Shown here: positions 42,550 to 52,996 of the stretch, piece by piece
Layout: the number at the start of each line of letters is the position of its first letter
Numbering within the stretch: the first letter of the stretch is position 1
Assembly (NCBI GenBank): GCA_965644315.1
Contig: CBFFRQ010000018.1
Coordinates: 372,001 to 436,000, forward strand
Source of the DNA: Caecitellus pseudoparvulus
Lineage: Eukaryota; Bigyra: Bicosoecida
Direction of reading: 5' to 3'
Length of the DNA: 64,000 bases
Notes under the pieces: generated by a model
What the model was told of the DNA's origin: nothing
Database searches by the model: none
Seen by the model: the letters and a program-made list of their open reading frames with translations, nothing else
Program-made: the position numbers and the translations under genes

Positions 42550-45500
42550 ATGATTTACAGTCCAATGATGCAGAGGGTTGCATTCCTCGGCGTTTGGGTG
42601 CTTTTGACTTGCGCTGCATCTGGGGCATCAGGGACGGCCAGCATGGATGACTTGGAGGGGTTCGAGTGGCTGTCTTACACTTCCCCCCCGAGCGGAGTTT
42701 CCCTCGACATCGACCCCAACCCTGCTCTGGGCAGTACTCAACCATCCGCCATCGGCATCGAGCTAGACACGGTCAGCATCGCAACGCAAGGGCAGTATGT
42801 GCGCTGGGATACCGACCTCTCGTACTCTGGAACGCTTCCACCCGTGGGCGAAGAAGAGTACGCTGTTGCGTGGGGGCTTGGCGCCGAGGCAGACGTGGAT
42901 GCCCCGACCTTGTCCCGCTCACGTCTGGTCGGCAGCAACAGCACAACTTCCCGCCCCCCTAGCCACGCGACAAGTGGCGTGCTCACAGCATGCTCAACAG
43001 GCTCTGGTGCCTGTGATGATGCTATGAACTTGTATGTCGGCTGGAGCGTCACATGGGGACCAGCCCTGCCTGAGCCGCAGGCAGCGGTGGAGGTCTGGGC
43101 CTGGAGGCAGCACCGCTGGGAAGATGTGACAACCCTGGCTGCATGTACTGCAGTGGTAGTTGGGCATGTGTCCAATACGACGCTGCACGGTGTTCAGACA
43201 CCGTCCTCTGCACCGGAAGTGATGGGTGCCAGCGCTTCCGTCGTCACCCACTGCCGCATGGGCCCGCTCTTCGCAGGCACCAGGGACCTGGCCATGTCCA
43301 CAGGGGACATGGTTGTGCACATTGATGCCTTTGCAGTTGGAGTGCCTGCTGCCTCTTCTCGCAGCGTGGAGGCTTTGCCCACTGCTGCAGTCCTGAGCAT
43401 GCCTCAGCATGACTTGGTTTCCACGGCTGGACAGTTCGCAGACATCTCTACTGGGCGATCGCACACATGCGCCCTCTTGCTCACTGGGCAAGTGCGCTGC
43501 TGGGGCTTTGGCACACTTGGTCGCCTTGGGTTGGGCAACGAGGAGAATGTGGGGGACGACGAAGAGGCTAGCGCCGCGCCCTTCGTGCAGCTTCCTGGAG
43601 GATTGCGTGCTGTGTCCATCCACGCAGGCGTTGAGACCACGTGTGCTGTTCTGGAAGACGGCACCGCAAGCTGCTGGGGCTTGCAAGATGAGGGCCAGCT
43701 TGGCCTGGGCCTGGGGCCTACGCTGCTCAACATCGGAAACGACGAGTTCCCTTCCTCACAAGACCCCATCGCCCTGAATGGTAGTGTGGTAAGCATGGCA
43801 CCAGGCGATAAACACACGTGTGCTCTTCTTGTTGGTGGGGACGTCCAGTGCTGGGGTGCCGCGGACAAAGGCCAAACGGGATACGCTTCCGTGACCCAGA
43901 CAGGGCAGACAGAGACCCCCGCTGCCTCGGGGAACGGCTTCGTGGAATTGCCAAGCAAAGTCGTGCAGCTTGTAGCTGGAGATTGCCATACTTGTGTGTT
44001 GCTTGACACTGGTGCTGTGCACTGCTGGGGCTGTGCAGATGATGGTCAGCTTGGAAGGGGGGACACGGAGGACATCGGCGACGATGAGACGCCCAACGCA
44101 CTCCCCATAACCCTGCCCGAAGCCGACCCCGTCTCAATTGCTGCCCATTCGCTACACACGTGTGCCTCCTTTGCCTCTGGCAATGCGTATTGCTGGGGCT
44201 CCAACTCTGATGGCCAGCTGGGTCTGGGCTCTACAGATGACTACGGCGACGACTCAGGTGAGACTGTAGACAACTTGAGCCCCATTCCGCTCGCTGGACG
44301 CGTTGTGGATGTGTATGTAGGACGCTACTCATCTTGTGCGCGTTTGGAGTCGATGCGCATGCAGTGCTGGGGGCTGAATTTCGATGGGCAGCTGGGTCTT
44401 GGGCACAGCGAGTCTGTCGGTGACGACGAGACCCCAAACACCCTGCCGGGTGGAGTAAGCCCCCTGGCAGAGTACGCAGTGCTGGCTGCTGCCGGGGGTT
44501 GGCACGTTTGCGCCGTGGAACGGGAAGGCAAGTTGAGGTGCTGGGGCCGTGGTACGCTTGGTCGCTTGGGGTACGGCACCCTTGATTCTATCGGTAACGA
44601 TGAGACGTTTGTGCGGGCTGTGTCAGCTGAGCTGCCTGCGTCCGAGGCTCCACGGCAAGCGACCCCCCAATGCCTGCTCCAGAGCGACGAAACTGCCTCT
44701 TTCGTACTTTCCATCCATGCGGGATTGTCATCTACTTGCGTCCTACTTTCCGGCAACCGGCTTCGGTGCTGGGGCCTGGGGTCAGCTGGCCGGCTTGGAA
44801 TCGGTTCAGCCACAGATGTGGGGGCGAGCGGGAGCCCCTTTGTGGGCCCATATTCTGGCACTGAGGGGCGGACGATCCAGTCTGTTGACTCGTATTTTGG
44901 CACTTGTGCGGTGCTGGATGGTGAGGTCTTTTGTTGGGGTCGGGGCAACTTCGGTGGCAACGGGTACGGGAATCTGCAGGATGTTGGAGACGACGAGCCG
45001 ATCCTTTCCGTAGGCGCTGTCAGCTTGGCGAGCCCCGCAAAGACTGCTGTCAAGGTAAGTCGTGGAGATGGGCATTCCTGCGCTGTCTTCTCTGATAACA
45101 CGGCTCGTTGCTGGGGTCGAGGCTTGTCCGGTCGCCTTGGCACTGGTGCAACAGACAACGTAGGCGATGACGAGATTCCCTCTGACGTCCTCAGTGACAT
45201 AGGTGTCGGTGCCGGTGTTACCGATATTTCTGCCTTTACCAGCCACACCTGCGTTACAACGACTTCCAACACTGCACGCTGCTTCGGGTTCGGCAGCTTT
45301 GGCCGCCTTGGCTACGAAAACACAGACAATGTCGGAGACGGCGGGACGACCATTACCGGTGCTGGCGACATCGCCATCCAAGGTTCTGCCAGCGTCGCAG
45401 TGGTGAAGGCCGGGTTCCAGTTCTCATGTGCCCTTACCACTGGTGGCAGCGTTCAATGCTGGGGCCGAAACGAGTATGGGCAGCTGGGACTGAACTCAGG

Positions 45501-48500
45501 TGCAGCCTCAATCGGTGATAGCCCGGGGGACATGCCCACCAATTTCGTGGGACTGTCCAGCAGCGCGGTGAAGCTCGATGTTGGCTTTTACCACGCTTGT
45601 GCCCTTCTGGACGACGGGCGCGTGCAATGCTGGGGCCGCAACTCGAATGGGCAGCTGGGCCTGGGACACACAAACCACGTAGGCGATGACGAGACCGTGG
45701 ACTCGGCCGGTACAGCAGTGCTGCACAGCGCTGCCCTGGACATTTCTGTTCACGACGCCCAGTCTTGTGCAGTGCTCCTGCGCGGAGCGGTGTTTTGCTG
45801 GGGCGAAGGAGGCTTCGGGCGCCTCGGGCAGGGCAACCAAGACGACATCGGTGATGACGAGCTCCCCACCGCGTACCCCGCAGTGCCACCTGTCCCTCGT
45901 GATATGGTGTTGCCGTTTTCTCCCGTGGTCTACGAGTCCTTGGCTGAGCCGGCGTGCCCAGGCAGCGCGCTGCAAATCCTCAATCCCCGCCTCTTCTACA
46001 TCCCATCGGCCGTCGACACTGCTGGCTACCTCACAGTGCCGCCTTGGTGGGCTACCCTTGTGAAGCTCGCTGCTGGCATGGATGCCCCCTCTCTGCCATT
46101 CAAGACCTCGCTTGTATGCAGCCAGTCTGAAGGCGACCTTTTGGAACTGTCCACCGCGAACCGCATCGCTCGTTCTGGCGGGCGTGAGGAGCGAGTCATG
46201 TGCACTTGGCCCGCGACATGGGCGGCCGAGGCAAAAGTCCGCATCACAAGCCTTACAGAGCGTGACGGTGTGAGCCCCATCACTGCCTCAGCACTTGGAG
46301 GGGATGTCCTCATGCTGCACGGCACGCTGTGGCCGTTCCCGCTTGTGGCGTCCATCCCAGCCCCTTCAGTCTTGGTGGGGGGCAGGCCGTGCACCGGTGT
46401 GTCCCTGTCAAGTATCACAGCACTGACTTGCATCGTCCCTGCCCTGCCAGTCACCGTCAATGGCAGTGCAGTGCCTGTGCAGCTCAACCACACTGTTGAT
46501 GGGGTTCCGACTGTTTACACAGCAGAGGTTGCGCTTCGGTATGCCCTACCTCGAGTCTTCGCGGTGAGTGTGCCGATAGGGCTGCCTATCGCCGGGGCAC
46601 GGCTTCAGATAATTGGCCAGGAGCTGGGTGGTGTTGCAACCGAGGCTGACACGCCCTTGCTCTCCACTTCAGCGGTTGATGTGGCAATTATGGATGCAAT
46701 GACGGGCGGGACTCAAGTCGGGACGTGCACCGTCGTCGATTTCTGGTTTGCTGGCATTCTCTGCGACATGCCTGCTGGCACAGGAGTGGTGTACCTTCAA
46801 GTTTCCATCGCTGGCCAAGCTGCCTCGTCGCGCATGAGAGTCCAGTACGCCTTGCCCACTCTTCAGGCCGTTTTCCCGCCGTTCGCCCTGACTGCTGATG
46901 CCGGGCCTCAGTCCCTGTCCTTCCTCTTGCAAGGCTTGTCGCTGGGTCTGCCCACATCTACTATCACTGTTTCCATCGGATCCACGGCGTGCACCTCAGT
47001 GAACCGACTGAATGAGTCCCACGTCCAGTGCTCAGCCATTGACGGCACCGCCTTGCGTGGGGCCACGCAGGCATCTGTGACTATCAGTGTGGATGGGGCA
47101 ACGGCTGTTCTTCAAGATGCGGTGAGGGTGTATGGGGCCATGTCCTTGAACCCTTTGGCGTCTCAGCGCATCCCCCGCGACGGGGGCCCGCTGGTGCTTT
47201 CGGGCCTTGCCTTTGGCCGCTTCCCACAGTCTGACCCAAGCGTCGGACCATCAGGAGATATCCTGGGAGTGCAGCTTGGTGTCGGGCAGAACATCTCCTG
47301 CACAAGCATTCAGGTGGTAGGCGATAGCTTGACTTGCACAGTCCCACCTGGCTACGGGGGCTTGTCTCCCATCTCCGTCCAGCGCGCGGGGGGCGCGGTC
47401 GCCTCCATCACCGCAGACCTTGCGTTCGCTCGGGCGACCATCGGAAGCGTCTCCCCTGATGAGTTCCTCCACACCCCCATGGGCCAGGGATCCAGTATTA
47501 CTGTGGTGGTCACAGGCACAGGTTTCGCGATATCTGGCGTGGCTCAAAGCACAGGGGCGCTGGTGGGCACTCTTGCGGGAGCCCCCTGTCAAGGCGGCGT
47601 GCGCAATCTCAGCCCGACAAGTTTTGAGTGCGAGGTGCGGGCTGATGCCATGCAGCCATCGTCTGGAAGCTTAAGCGATGTGGCTTTTACGCTCTTTGGG
47701 GCGCCGGTGACAGTTCAGGAGGGCGCTGGAATCGCAGTGTCTGACAGAGTTGTCGTGTCAGCCTTGCAACCTTCCATTGTGGCAGCTCCCGGAGGCGAGC
47801 GTGTTGAAGTGTTGGGCAGCAACTTTGGCCTCGGACGTGCAAGCGACATCGCCAACGTAACATTCGGTGCTGGACTTTGCATGGCAGTCACAGTGAACTC
47901 ACGAAACAGCCTCACTTGCACAGCACCGTCAGCGCAGGCGGCTGGGCTGGGAAGCGGGGAAACGCTAGCAGACGTGACAGTTACCACAGTAACGGGCGAC
48001 CGCAGCACCTTCGTCTCCGGCGTTTCGTATGCTCGTCCGGAAATCCTCTCTGTGCAGGGCGGTGTCCTTCTTTCTCATCCACCCACTTCCACGGCTCGGG
48101 CGACTGTACGAGTGGGTGGTGTGAACCTCGTGGACGGGGATGGGACGTCGGCCCAGCTCTCCATCGCAGGGGTGTCTTGTCAGGCGTTGGGAGGGAGCGT
48201 CTCCTTTTCACCGCTGGGACGCTCAGCAACTTGCGCCGACCTGCGACTTGCAGCGCTGCCATCCCCTCCCTTGGGAAGCTCCGTTCTCAGTAACGTTACT
48301 ATTGTTACAACTCTGCTACAGGTGGCTGTGTCGAATGAGGGCTCTGTGCAGCTCATCGGCGGGCCGCTCATCAGCCGCTTGACACCCACACGCATCGCCG
48401 CTGGAGGGGAGGCGACTTTGGCTGGCTCCAATATGGGATCGAGTGCAGATGACATCACCAGCCTTTCAGTTGGTGGGCAAGTGCTCCCTCGAACAGACTG

Positions 48501-51500
48501 GGAGTGGAGCAGCTCTTCCTCAATTACCATCCTCAACATGCCACCCTCTGTGGGTGATGCAGTAGTCGATGTGCCCATTTCTATCACAACCTCTGCCGGA
48601 TTCAACGCCACCACGAGCGCTGGTTCAGGCGCCACATACATCATCCCAATCGTGGCTCCCTCCAATGTGCCCGCGCACGTGTGCGGGTACCGCGTGGGGA
48701 GTCAGGCCCGAGTGGTTTGGGTGTGGCGTGATGATCGGACAACTCTGTCGAACCCTGTCGCACAGTGGTGGCTGGACATTTCGCAGTCTCCATTCTTCAG
48801 CGACCCGACCGACTCGACCTTGCTCGTCATTCCCGCAGAGAGCGGCGAAACGTCGGCAGACCACATCCAATCGTTGCCTCCATCTTGCCGGCGTCTGTAC
48901 GACACACCCGCCATGGCCGCTCTGCTGCGCGCGCCTGAGGTTTACTTGGTAGATGTTCGCGTCTCAGACGCACCCATTCAGCCTTTTTGGGTGAAAGCGC
49001 GAGCTGTCACCCAAGACTCGGCGCGACGGGTGTTTGCTGGCAACTCCAGCAGCGTCATCGGCCCAATTTTCGAACAGTGCTTCCCAGGTGAGTACCTTGC
49101 GACTCAGTTTGTCCGGGGTGCAGCGAAAGACTGGTCGCGGGTGATTTGTGAAGAGTGCCCTGAGGGCGCCGAGTGCAATGGTCGCCCGTGGGAGGGCATT
49201 CGCAACCAACCAGGCTTCTACGCAGCAGAGTGGGACTCTCTTCGCCTCACATACCTCCCATGCGAGTTGGACGGCGTCTGCCCACAGACGCCCCTTCGGC
49301 GGGTGACGCTGAATGACACGACTTACCTGCTGCGGGACGGCCAGCTAGCATCATCAGCCGAAGCAACTGTGCCTGACGCTGTCTTCGACTTGATCCTTGA
49401 GTCGGAGAACAGCTCTGTCACTCTGAGCAGCACAGTGCAGCAGTGCCGCGAAGGTCACACCGGCGCGCTTTGCGCGTCTTGCGTGGATGGCTTTGCAGAC
49501 CAAGGCGACGGGCAGTGTGCCCCCTGCGCAGACGACACGACGATTTACGGCGCTATCTTGGGCGGCACCCTCGTGGCTGCGATTGTCATTGCCTACCTTA
49601 TCTACTCCACCATCGCAGCAGCTGGTGAGCCGACGGCAACGTATGTTGCTCTGAACAAGATCTTGCTTACCCACATGCAGCAAGTGGCCCTGGCAGCGGC
49701 CTTCCCCTTGCAGTGGCCGGGCTTCCTGATGGGCATGTTTACAGTCTTTGAGGCCACGTCAAGTGTCAGCGAATCACTGATCAGTGTCGAGTGCCTTCGC
49801 CTGGACAGTGTCAGCCAAGCACGGGGGACAGCCGTCACGACACTCCTTATTCCCCTTGTTGCACTAGTGATTCTGCTCTTGTACTGGTATGCTGTGTACC
49901 CTTGCATTCTCTACTGCCGCGGCAAGCGTGTGAGCACGCGCATTGATGGTGGCTACACTCCTCGTGCAGGGGATCCTGAACCTGCCGCCACAACTGCCGT
50001 AGTTGCAGTTGCAGTGACGTCTGCCGAGGATCTGCCGGAGGAGCAGACACATGTCGCCAAGGTCGAATCAACCAGCAGCGACCCGGAGTACATTGTCTCC
50101 TCTACCGAGGGACTGATTGTGTCCGTGATCATCGTGCTCTTCCTGTTGCACCTGGGACTTGCAGAGGCCAGTCTGAGCCTCATGACGTGCGTGCGTGTGG
50201 ACACCAAGTTGCTCCTGGCAGGGGACTTGAGCATTGACTGCGGAGACGCTTCAAACCAAAGCTGGATGTATGGCATCGGTCTACCAGCTTTTATCTTCTA
50301 CGGACTGGGCATTCCCGTTGCTTCAGCGGTGCTTCTGTATCGCAACAGGCACATGCTCTTCACCAAGCGAGGCCGAGCAGTGTATGGCTTCCTGTTTGGG
50401 TCTCTGGAGGAGAAGTACTACGCTTGGGAGTCTGTGGTGCAGGCACGAAAGGTGGTCTTGACGGTCATCGCGACGGTGCTGGCACCCCTTGGCTTGGGGC
50501 TTCGCATCACTGTGTCCATGTTCCTGATGGCGACTGCCATGGCGATACACCTTGTCACCATGCCCTATGAAGATGAATTCTTGGATTATGCTGAGGCAGT
50601 TTCAAGCCTTATCACTTTGATCACCCTGGCCGCAGGCAGCACCTTGGTGGATGACACGGTGCAGCGCCCGGCCAAGATTGCAATCAGCATTGTGGTGGTG
50701 CTGGCCAACGCTATCTTCATGATTGCTGGCATTTCAACTCTCGTCTTTACTGCCCTGCGTGATCCCCTGATCCAGGAAACCCTCGAAATGGCCCACCTTC
50801 CTATCCACAAGTGGCTGCGCATCAAGCCTGCCGTTGTACCTGGCAGCATCGGAGCGGTCGAATGGGAGGGGGACTCGGACGATGACGGCCAAGCCACTGC
50901 AGAGTCTGAGCAAGCCACCAGCACTGTGCCTTCAACCTTGGTTGCTGTAACACCTTCTGCTGCTGAGGATGCTGCAGGTGAGGAGGAGGAGGAAGATGAA
51001 GCTCATGAGCAGAAGGATTCGCCAACATCCAAGCCAAACCCGCCTGCAGCTGCAGCAACCGCATTTGGTCGAAGGACAGCCTACATAAAGCCTGCCGCGA
51101 AGCCAAAGGCCCCCAGCGGAGCTAGCAACAGTGCGGGGACAAAAAACGACGGCGGGAAATCAGACAGTGATGACGAAGCAGTTGGCTCGGGCACCGGCAG
51201 AGCACCCGCTGCCAAGGACGACGATGGCGGGGGCGGCTGGGGTGCCAGCACCGCGTATGCTGCCGAGGACGACGATGGCGGGGGCAGCACGGGTACCGGC
51301 AGTGCACCCGCTGCCAAGGACGACGATGGCGGGGGCGGCTGGGGTGCCAGCACCGCGTACGCTGCCGAGGACGACGATGGCGGGGGCAGCATGGGTACCG
51401 GCAGTGCACCCGCTGCCAAGGACGACGATGGCGGGGGCGGCTGGGGTGCCAGCACCGCGTACGCTGCCGAGGACGATGATGGCGGGGGCAGCACGGGTAC

Positions 51501-51615
51501 CGGCAGTGCACCCGCTGCCAAGGACGACGATGGCGGGGGCGGCTGGGGTGCCAGCACCGCGTACGCTGCCGAGGACGATGATGACGAAGCAGGTGGCTGG
51601 GGCGCCACGTACTGA
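42550..51615 (+). CDS. Giant RCC1/TIG/Cys-rich multi-transmembrane protein (3021 residues)
   Basis: One uninterrupted 9,066-bp frame. Order: signal peptide (MQRVAFLGVWVLLTCAASGA); an N-terminal domain of about 240 residues; 14 RCC1-type units with a CWGxGxxGxLGxG core and VGDDE turns (about 290-1115), enough for two seven-blade propellers; about eight IPT/TIG-like beta domains (about 1240-2035) with G-G-x-x-x-x-x-G-x-x-[FL]-G; a region with GEYLATQFVRG, CEECPEGAEC and CREGHTGALCASC resembling ephrin-receptor/EGF-type cysteine motifs (about 2175-2330); then 7-8 transmembrane helices (about 2331-2736) with a long cytosolic loop after the third; and a cytosolic acidic tail ending in 34-residue repeats. 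This domain order is known in algal and other protist surface proteins of unknown function. Adhesion, sensing or channel roles are inference. The N-x-S/T-rich ectodomain fits the cell surface. Confidence 0.85.
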   Translation: MIYSPMMQRVAFLGVWVLLTCAASGASGTASMDDLEGFEWLSYTSPPSGVSLDIDPNPALGSTQPSAIGIELDTVSIATQGQYVRWDTDLSYSGTLPPVGEEEYAVAWGLGAEADVDAPTLSRSRLVGSNSTTSRPPSHATSGVLTACSTGSGACDDAMNLYVGWSVTWGPALPEPQAAVEVWAWRQHRWEDVTTLAACTAVVVGHVSNTTLHGVQTPSSAPEVMGASASVVTHCRMGPLFAGTRDLAMSTGDMVVHIDAFAVGVPAASSRSVEALPTAAVLSMPQHDLVSTAGQFADISTGRSHTCALLLTGQVRCWGFGTLGRLGLGNEENVGDDEEASAAPFVQLPGGLRAVSIHAGVETTCAVLEDGTASCWGLQDEGQLGLGLGPTLLNIGNDEFPSSQDPIALNGSVVSMAPGDKHTCALLVGGDVQCWGAADKGQTGYASVTQTGQTETPAASGNGFVELPSKVVQLVAGDCHTCVLLDTGAVHCWGCADDGQLGRGDTEDIGDDETPNALPITLPEADPVSIAAHSLHTCASFASGNAYCWGSNSDGQLGLGSTDDYGDDSGETVDNLSPIPLAGRVVDVYVGRYSSCARLESMRMQCWGLNFDGQLGLGHSESVGDDETPNTLPGGVSPLAEYAVLAAAGGWHVCAVEREGKLRCWGRGTLGRLGYGTLDSIGNDETFVRAVSAELPASEAPRQATPQCLLQSDETASFVLSIHAGLSSTCVLLSGNRLRCWGLGSAGRLGIGSATDVGASGSPFVGPYSGTEGRTIQSVDSYFGTCAVLDGEVFCWGRGNFGGNGYGNLQDVGDDEPILSVGAVSLASPAKTAVKVSRGDGHSCAVFSDNTARCWGRGLSGRLGTGATDNVGDDEIPSDVLSDIGVGAGVTDISAFTSHTCVTTTSNTARCFGFGSFGRLGYENTDNVGDGGTTITGAGDIAIQGSASVAVVKAGFQFSCALTTGGSVQCWGRNEYGQLGLNSGAASIGDSPGDMPTNFVGLSSSAVKLDVGFYHACALLDDGRVQCWGRNSNGQLGLGHTNHVGDDETVDSAGTAVLHSAALDISVHDAQSCAVLLRGAVFCWGEGGFGRLGQGNQDDIGDDELPTAYPAVPPVPRDMVLPFSPVVYESLAEPACPGSALQILNPRLFYIPSAVDTAGYLTVPPWWATLVKLAAGMDAPSLPFKTSLVCSQSEGDLLELSTANRIARSGGREERVMCTWPATWAAEAKVRITSLTERDGVSPITASALGGDVLMLHGTLWPFPLVASIPAPSVLVGGRPCTGVSLSSITALTCIVPALPVTVNGSAVPVQLNHTVDGVPTVYTAEVALRYALPRVFAVSVPIGLPIAGARLQIIGQELGGVATEADTPLLSTSAVDVAIMDAMTGGTQVGTCTVVDFWFAGILCDMPAGTGVVYLQVSIAGQAASSRMRVQYALPTLQAVFPPFALTADAGPQSLSFLLQGLSLGLPTSTITVSIGSTACTSVNRLNESHVQCSAIDGTALRGATQASVTISVDGATAVLQDAVRVYGAMSLNPLASQRIPRDGGPLVLSGLAFGRFPQSDPSVGPSGDILGVQLGVGQNISCTSIQVVGDSLTCTVPPGYGGLSPISVQRAGGAVASITADLAFARATIGSVSPDEFLHTPMGQGSSITVVVTGTGFAISGVAQSTGALVGTLAGAPCQGGVRNLSPTSFECEVRADAMQPSSGSLSDVAFTLFGAPVTVQEGAGIAVSDRVVVSALQPSIVAAPGGERVEVLGSNFGLGRASDIANVTFGAGLCMAVTVNSRNSLTCTAPSAQAAGLGSGETLADVTVTTVTGDRSTFVSGVSYARPEILSVQGGVLLSHPPTSTARATVRVGGVNLVDGDGTSAQLSIAGVSCQALGGSVSFSPLGRSATCADLRLAALPSPPLGSSVLSNVTIVTTLLQVAVSNEGSVQLIGGPLISRLTPTRIAAGGEATLAGSNMGSSADDITSLSVGGQVLPRTDWEWSSSSSITILNMPPSVGDAVVDVPISITTSAGFNATTSAGSGATYIIPIVAPSNVPAHVCGYRVGSQARVVWVWRDDRTTLSNPVAQWWLDISQSPFFSDPTDSTLLVIPAESGETSADHIQSLPPSCRRLYDTPAMAALLRAPEVYLVDVRVSDAPIQPFWVKARAVTQDSARRVFAGNSSSVIGPIFEQCFPGEYLATQFVRGAAKDWSRVICEECPEGAECNGRPWEGIRNQPGFYAAEWDSLRLTYLPCELDGVCPQTPLRRVTLNDTTYLLRDGQLASSAEATVPDAVFDLILESENSSVTLSSTVQQCREGHTGALCASCVDGFADQGDGQCAPCADDTTIYGAILGGTLVAAIVIAYLIYSTIAAAGEPTATYVALNKILLTHMQQVALAAAFPLQWPGFLMGMFTVFEATSSVSESLISVECLRLDSVSQARGTAVTTLLIPLVALVILLLYWYAVYPCILYCRGKRVSTRIDGGYTPRAGDPEPAATTAVVAVAVTSAEDLPEEQTHVAKVESTSSDPEYIVSSTEGLIVSVIIVLFLLHLGLAEASLSLMTCVRVDTKLLLAGDLSIDCGDASNQSWMYGIGLPAFIFYGLGIPVASAVLLYRNRHMLFTKRGRAVYGFLFGSLEEKYYAWESVVQARKVVLTVIATVLAPLGLGLRITVSMFLMATAMAIHLVTMPYEDEFLDYAEAVSSLITLITLAAGSTLVDDTVQRPAKIAISIVVVLANAIFMIAGISTLVFTALRDPLIQETLEMAHLPIHKWLRIKPAVVPGSIGAVEWEGDSDDDGQATAESEQATSTVPSTLVAVTPSAAEDAAGEEEEEDEAHEQKDSPTSKPNPPAAAATAFGRRTAYIKPAAKPKAPSGASNSAGTKNDGGKSDSDDEAVGSGTGRAPAAKDDDGGGGWGASTAYAAEDDDGGGSTGTGSAPAAKDDDGGGGWGASTAYAAEDDDGGGSMGTGSAPAAKDDDGGGGWGASTAYAAEDDDGGGSTGTGSAPAAKDDDGGGGWGASTAYAAEDDDDEAGGWGATY
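51193..51588 (+). repeat. 102-bp tandem repeat coding a 34-residue Asp/Gly/Ala unit
   Basis: Nearly four copies starting at 51193, 51295, 51397 and 51499; the last is truncated by the end of the gene. Each unit has two half-units built around AAKDDDGGGGWGAS and AAEDDDGGGS. Copies differ by only a few bases. It forms the extreme cytosolic C-terminus of the multi-TM protein and is likely disordered and metal- or protein-binding; frames on the minus strand stay open only because of the repeat. Confidence 0.95.
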
Positions 51616-51796
51616 CGCACGGGCAGAGCCACACCGGCCCTTTATGGCTCCTGATCCTGGATGACGGGTCATACGTGGGACTGTTGGACTGGGCGGCCTG
51701 GGGACAAGCACTTTGCTTCACAACCCTGTCGTATGCAATGCACGACCACGCGGCCAGCTGTGTTGCCACCTCTCACAATGAGATCATGCCCAGCGC

Positions 51797-52996
51797 CTAT
51801 GGTGGGGCCACCTCAACAGCCACGGCCCCTGGAACCGAGGGAGCTTCGATCGCTGGCTCGGAAGCTGGCAGAACTGACCGAACCTGCATGAGTGTGGTGA
51901 CGGCGGAGCGGCACACAGGGCAGGTGAAACGCCGGCGGGCTCGTAGCTCCTGTGCGCACCCGTCGCACACACACACGTGCCGACAAGGGAGCATGATCGT
52001 ATTGCGAGCTTCTGTCAAGCAAATTAGGCAGAGGGTACCTTCTGAAGCGGCGGCCAGGCCTGTGTCCGGCTCCTGTGCTGTCGGCGAAGCCTGGCTGAGT
52101 TGCGAGTCTTCCAGCCCGAAAATTTCCTGCACTGAGAAAGCCTGTCCTTCAAGGTGCAGGACTTGCTCCTCCACAGTTGCTCGAGGGGGGGCTGCATCTC
52201 GTGCGGCTGAGCTGGAGGGAGAATGAGGCGCGCTGTGGAACGCAAGGCTTGTGAGTTGCACTTGCAGGGGTGAGCCCAGCGCAGGGGCATTGGCCAAGTG
52301 CTCAAGCACATCCTTTGAAAGGCGTTGAAAACCCACAATGCAGCGGAGTGAGGCGGCTTCGCTGCTTTGCACGGCATGCACTGGCCCAGATGTTTCGTCG
52401 TCCCATCGTAGGCCGGAGCCGCTCTCGAGGACAAGGAGGGCATCCTCATGGCGCAGCGAGAACTTGCCGCCTTCCAGATCCACAGGTGGATGCTGGCAGT
52501 CACCCATAGGGGGGCTGCACCACTCTCCAACAGAGGCATCGAAAGTCGATGCATGCTGGAGCGCTAGGGCGATGCCCTCAGGGGTAACGTGCTGCCCTAG
52601 CCCGGCTGGAAGCAGCACCGAAGGACATGCCCGGTGGAAAGACAACGAGACGGTGGTGTTAGCCAGCGTCAAAAGCTTGCGTTGCACCCCAAAGAGGAGC
52701 GTTGCCCGCGCAGGCTCGGATGTATCAGCGATAAAGCTCAGCGTGTACAGGGGTCCAGGCGGTGCAGATGCACCTGGCTCGGCAGCGCTTCGGCTTGTTG
52801 TGTCCTCCACTGGGACCCAGGCAAGGCCAGCCCTCCGGACATTGCCAGAGCTTTTTATTGTGAGGGTCTCTTCCCAGCTGGGGGGTCGGGCAATGTTCGC
52901 CTGCAAAGGTGGAGAGGCCGGGCGCTCCAGTGAGGCCATAGCCAAGGAGAGACAGCCCTGAGCCACGCACAACGCCACTTCCTGCAGCGCCCCCAT
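51797..52996 (-). CDS. MGRN1/LOG2-like RING E3 ubiquitin ligase
   Basis: Single exon, 399 residues from ATG 52996. The C-terminal C3HC4 RING (about 322-365) reads CLICLTEARNTIMLPCRHVC then CDGCAQELRARRRFTCPVCR, the spacing of MGRN1/RNF157 (CVVCL...ILPCRHLCLC). Upstream, PLYTLSFIADTSEPARATLL corresponds to the conserved LYSLEFTFDADARVAI segment and VQEIFGLED to LLQEIYGIEN. The N-terminus MGALQE offers a glycine at position 2, as in the myristoylated plant and animal members. The N-terminal 80 residues are diverged, so an upstream exon cannot be excluded. Acts on membrane proteins in relatives. Convergent with the giant gene (181 bp between stops). Confidence 0.82.
   Translation of the reverse strand: MGALQEVALCVAQGCLSLAMASLERPASPPLQANIARPPSWEETLTIKSSGNVRRAGLAWVPVEDTTSRSAAEPGASAPPGPLYTLSFIADTSEPARATLLFGVQRKLLTLANTTVSLSFHRACPSVLLPAGLGQHVTPEGIALALQHASTFDASVGEWCSPPMGDCQHPPVDLEGGKFSLRHEDALLVLESGSGLRWDDETSGPVHAVQSSEAASLRCIVGFQRLSKDVLEHLANAPALGSPLQVQLTSLAFHSAPHSPSSSAARDAAPPRATVEEQVLHLEGQAFSVQEIFGLEDSQLSQASPTAQEPDTGLAAASEGTLCLICLTEARNTIMLPCRHVCVCDGCAQELRARRRFTCPVCRSAVTTLMQVRSVLPASEPAIEAPSVPGAVAVEVAPP

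Noticed and set aside
51081-51769. Several minus-strand frames over the 34-residue repeat
   Set aside because: Same repeat effect; the plus frame continues the 3021-codon gene.
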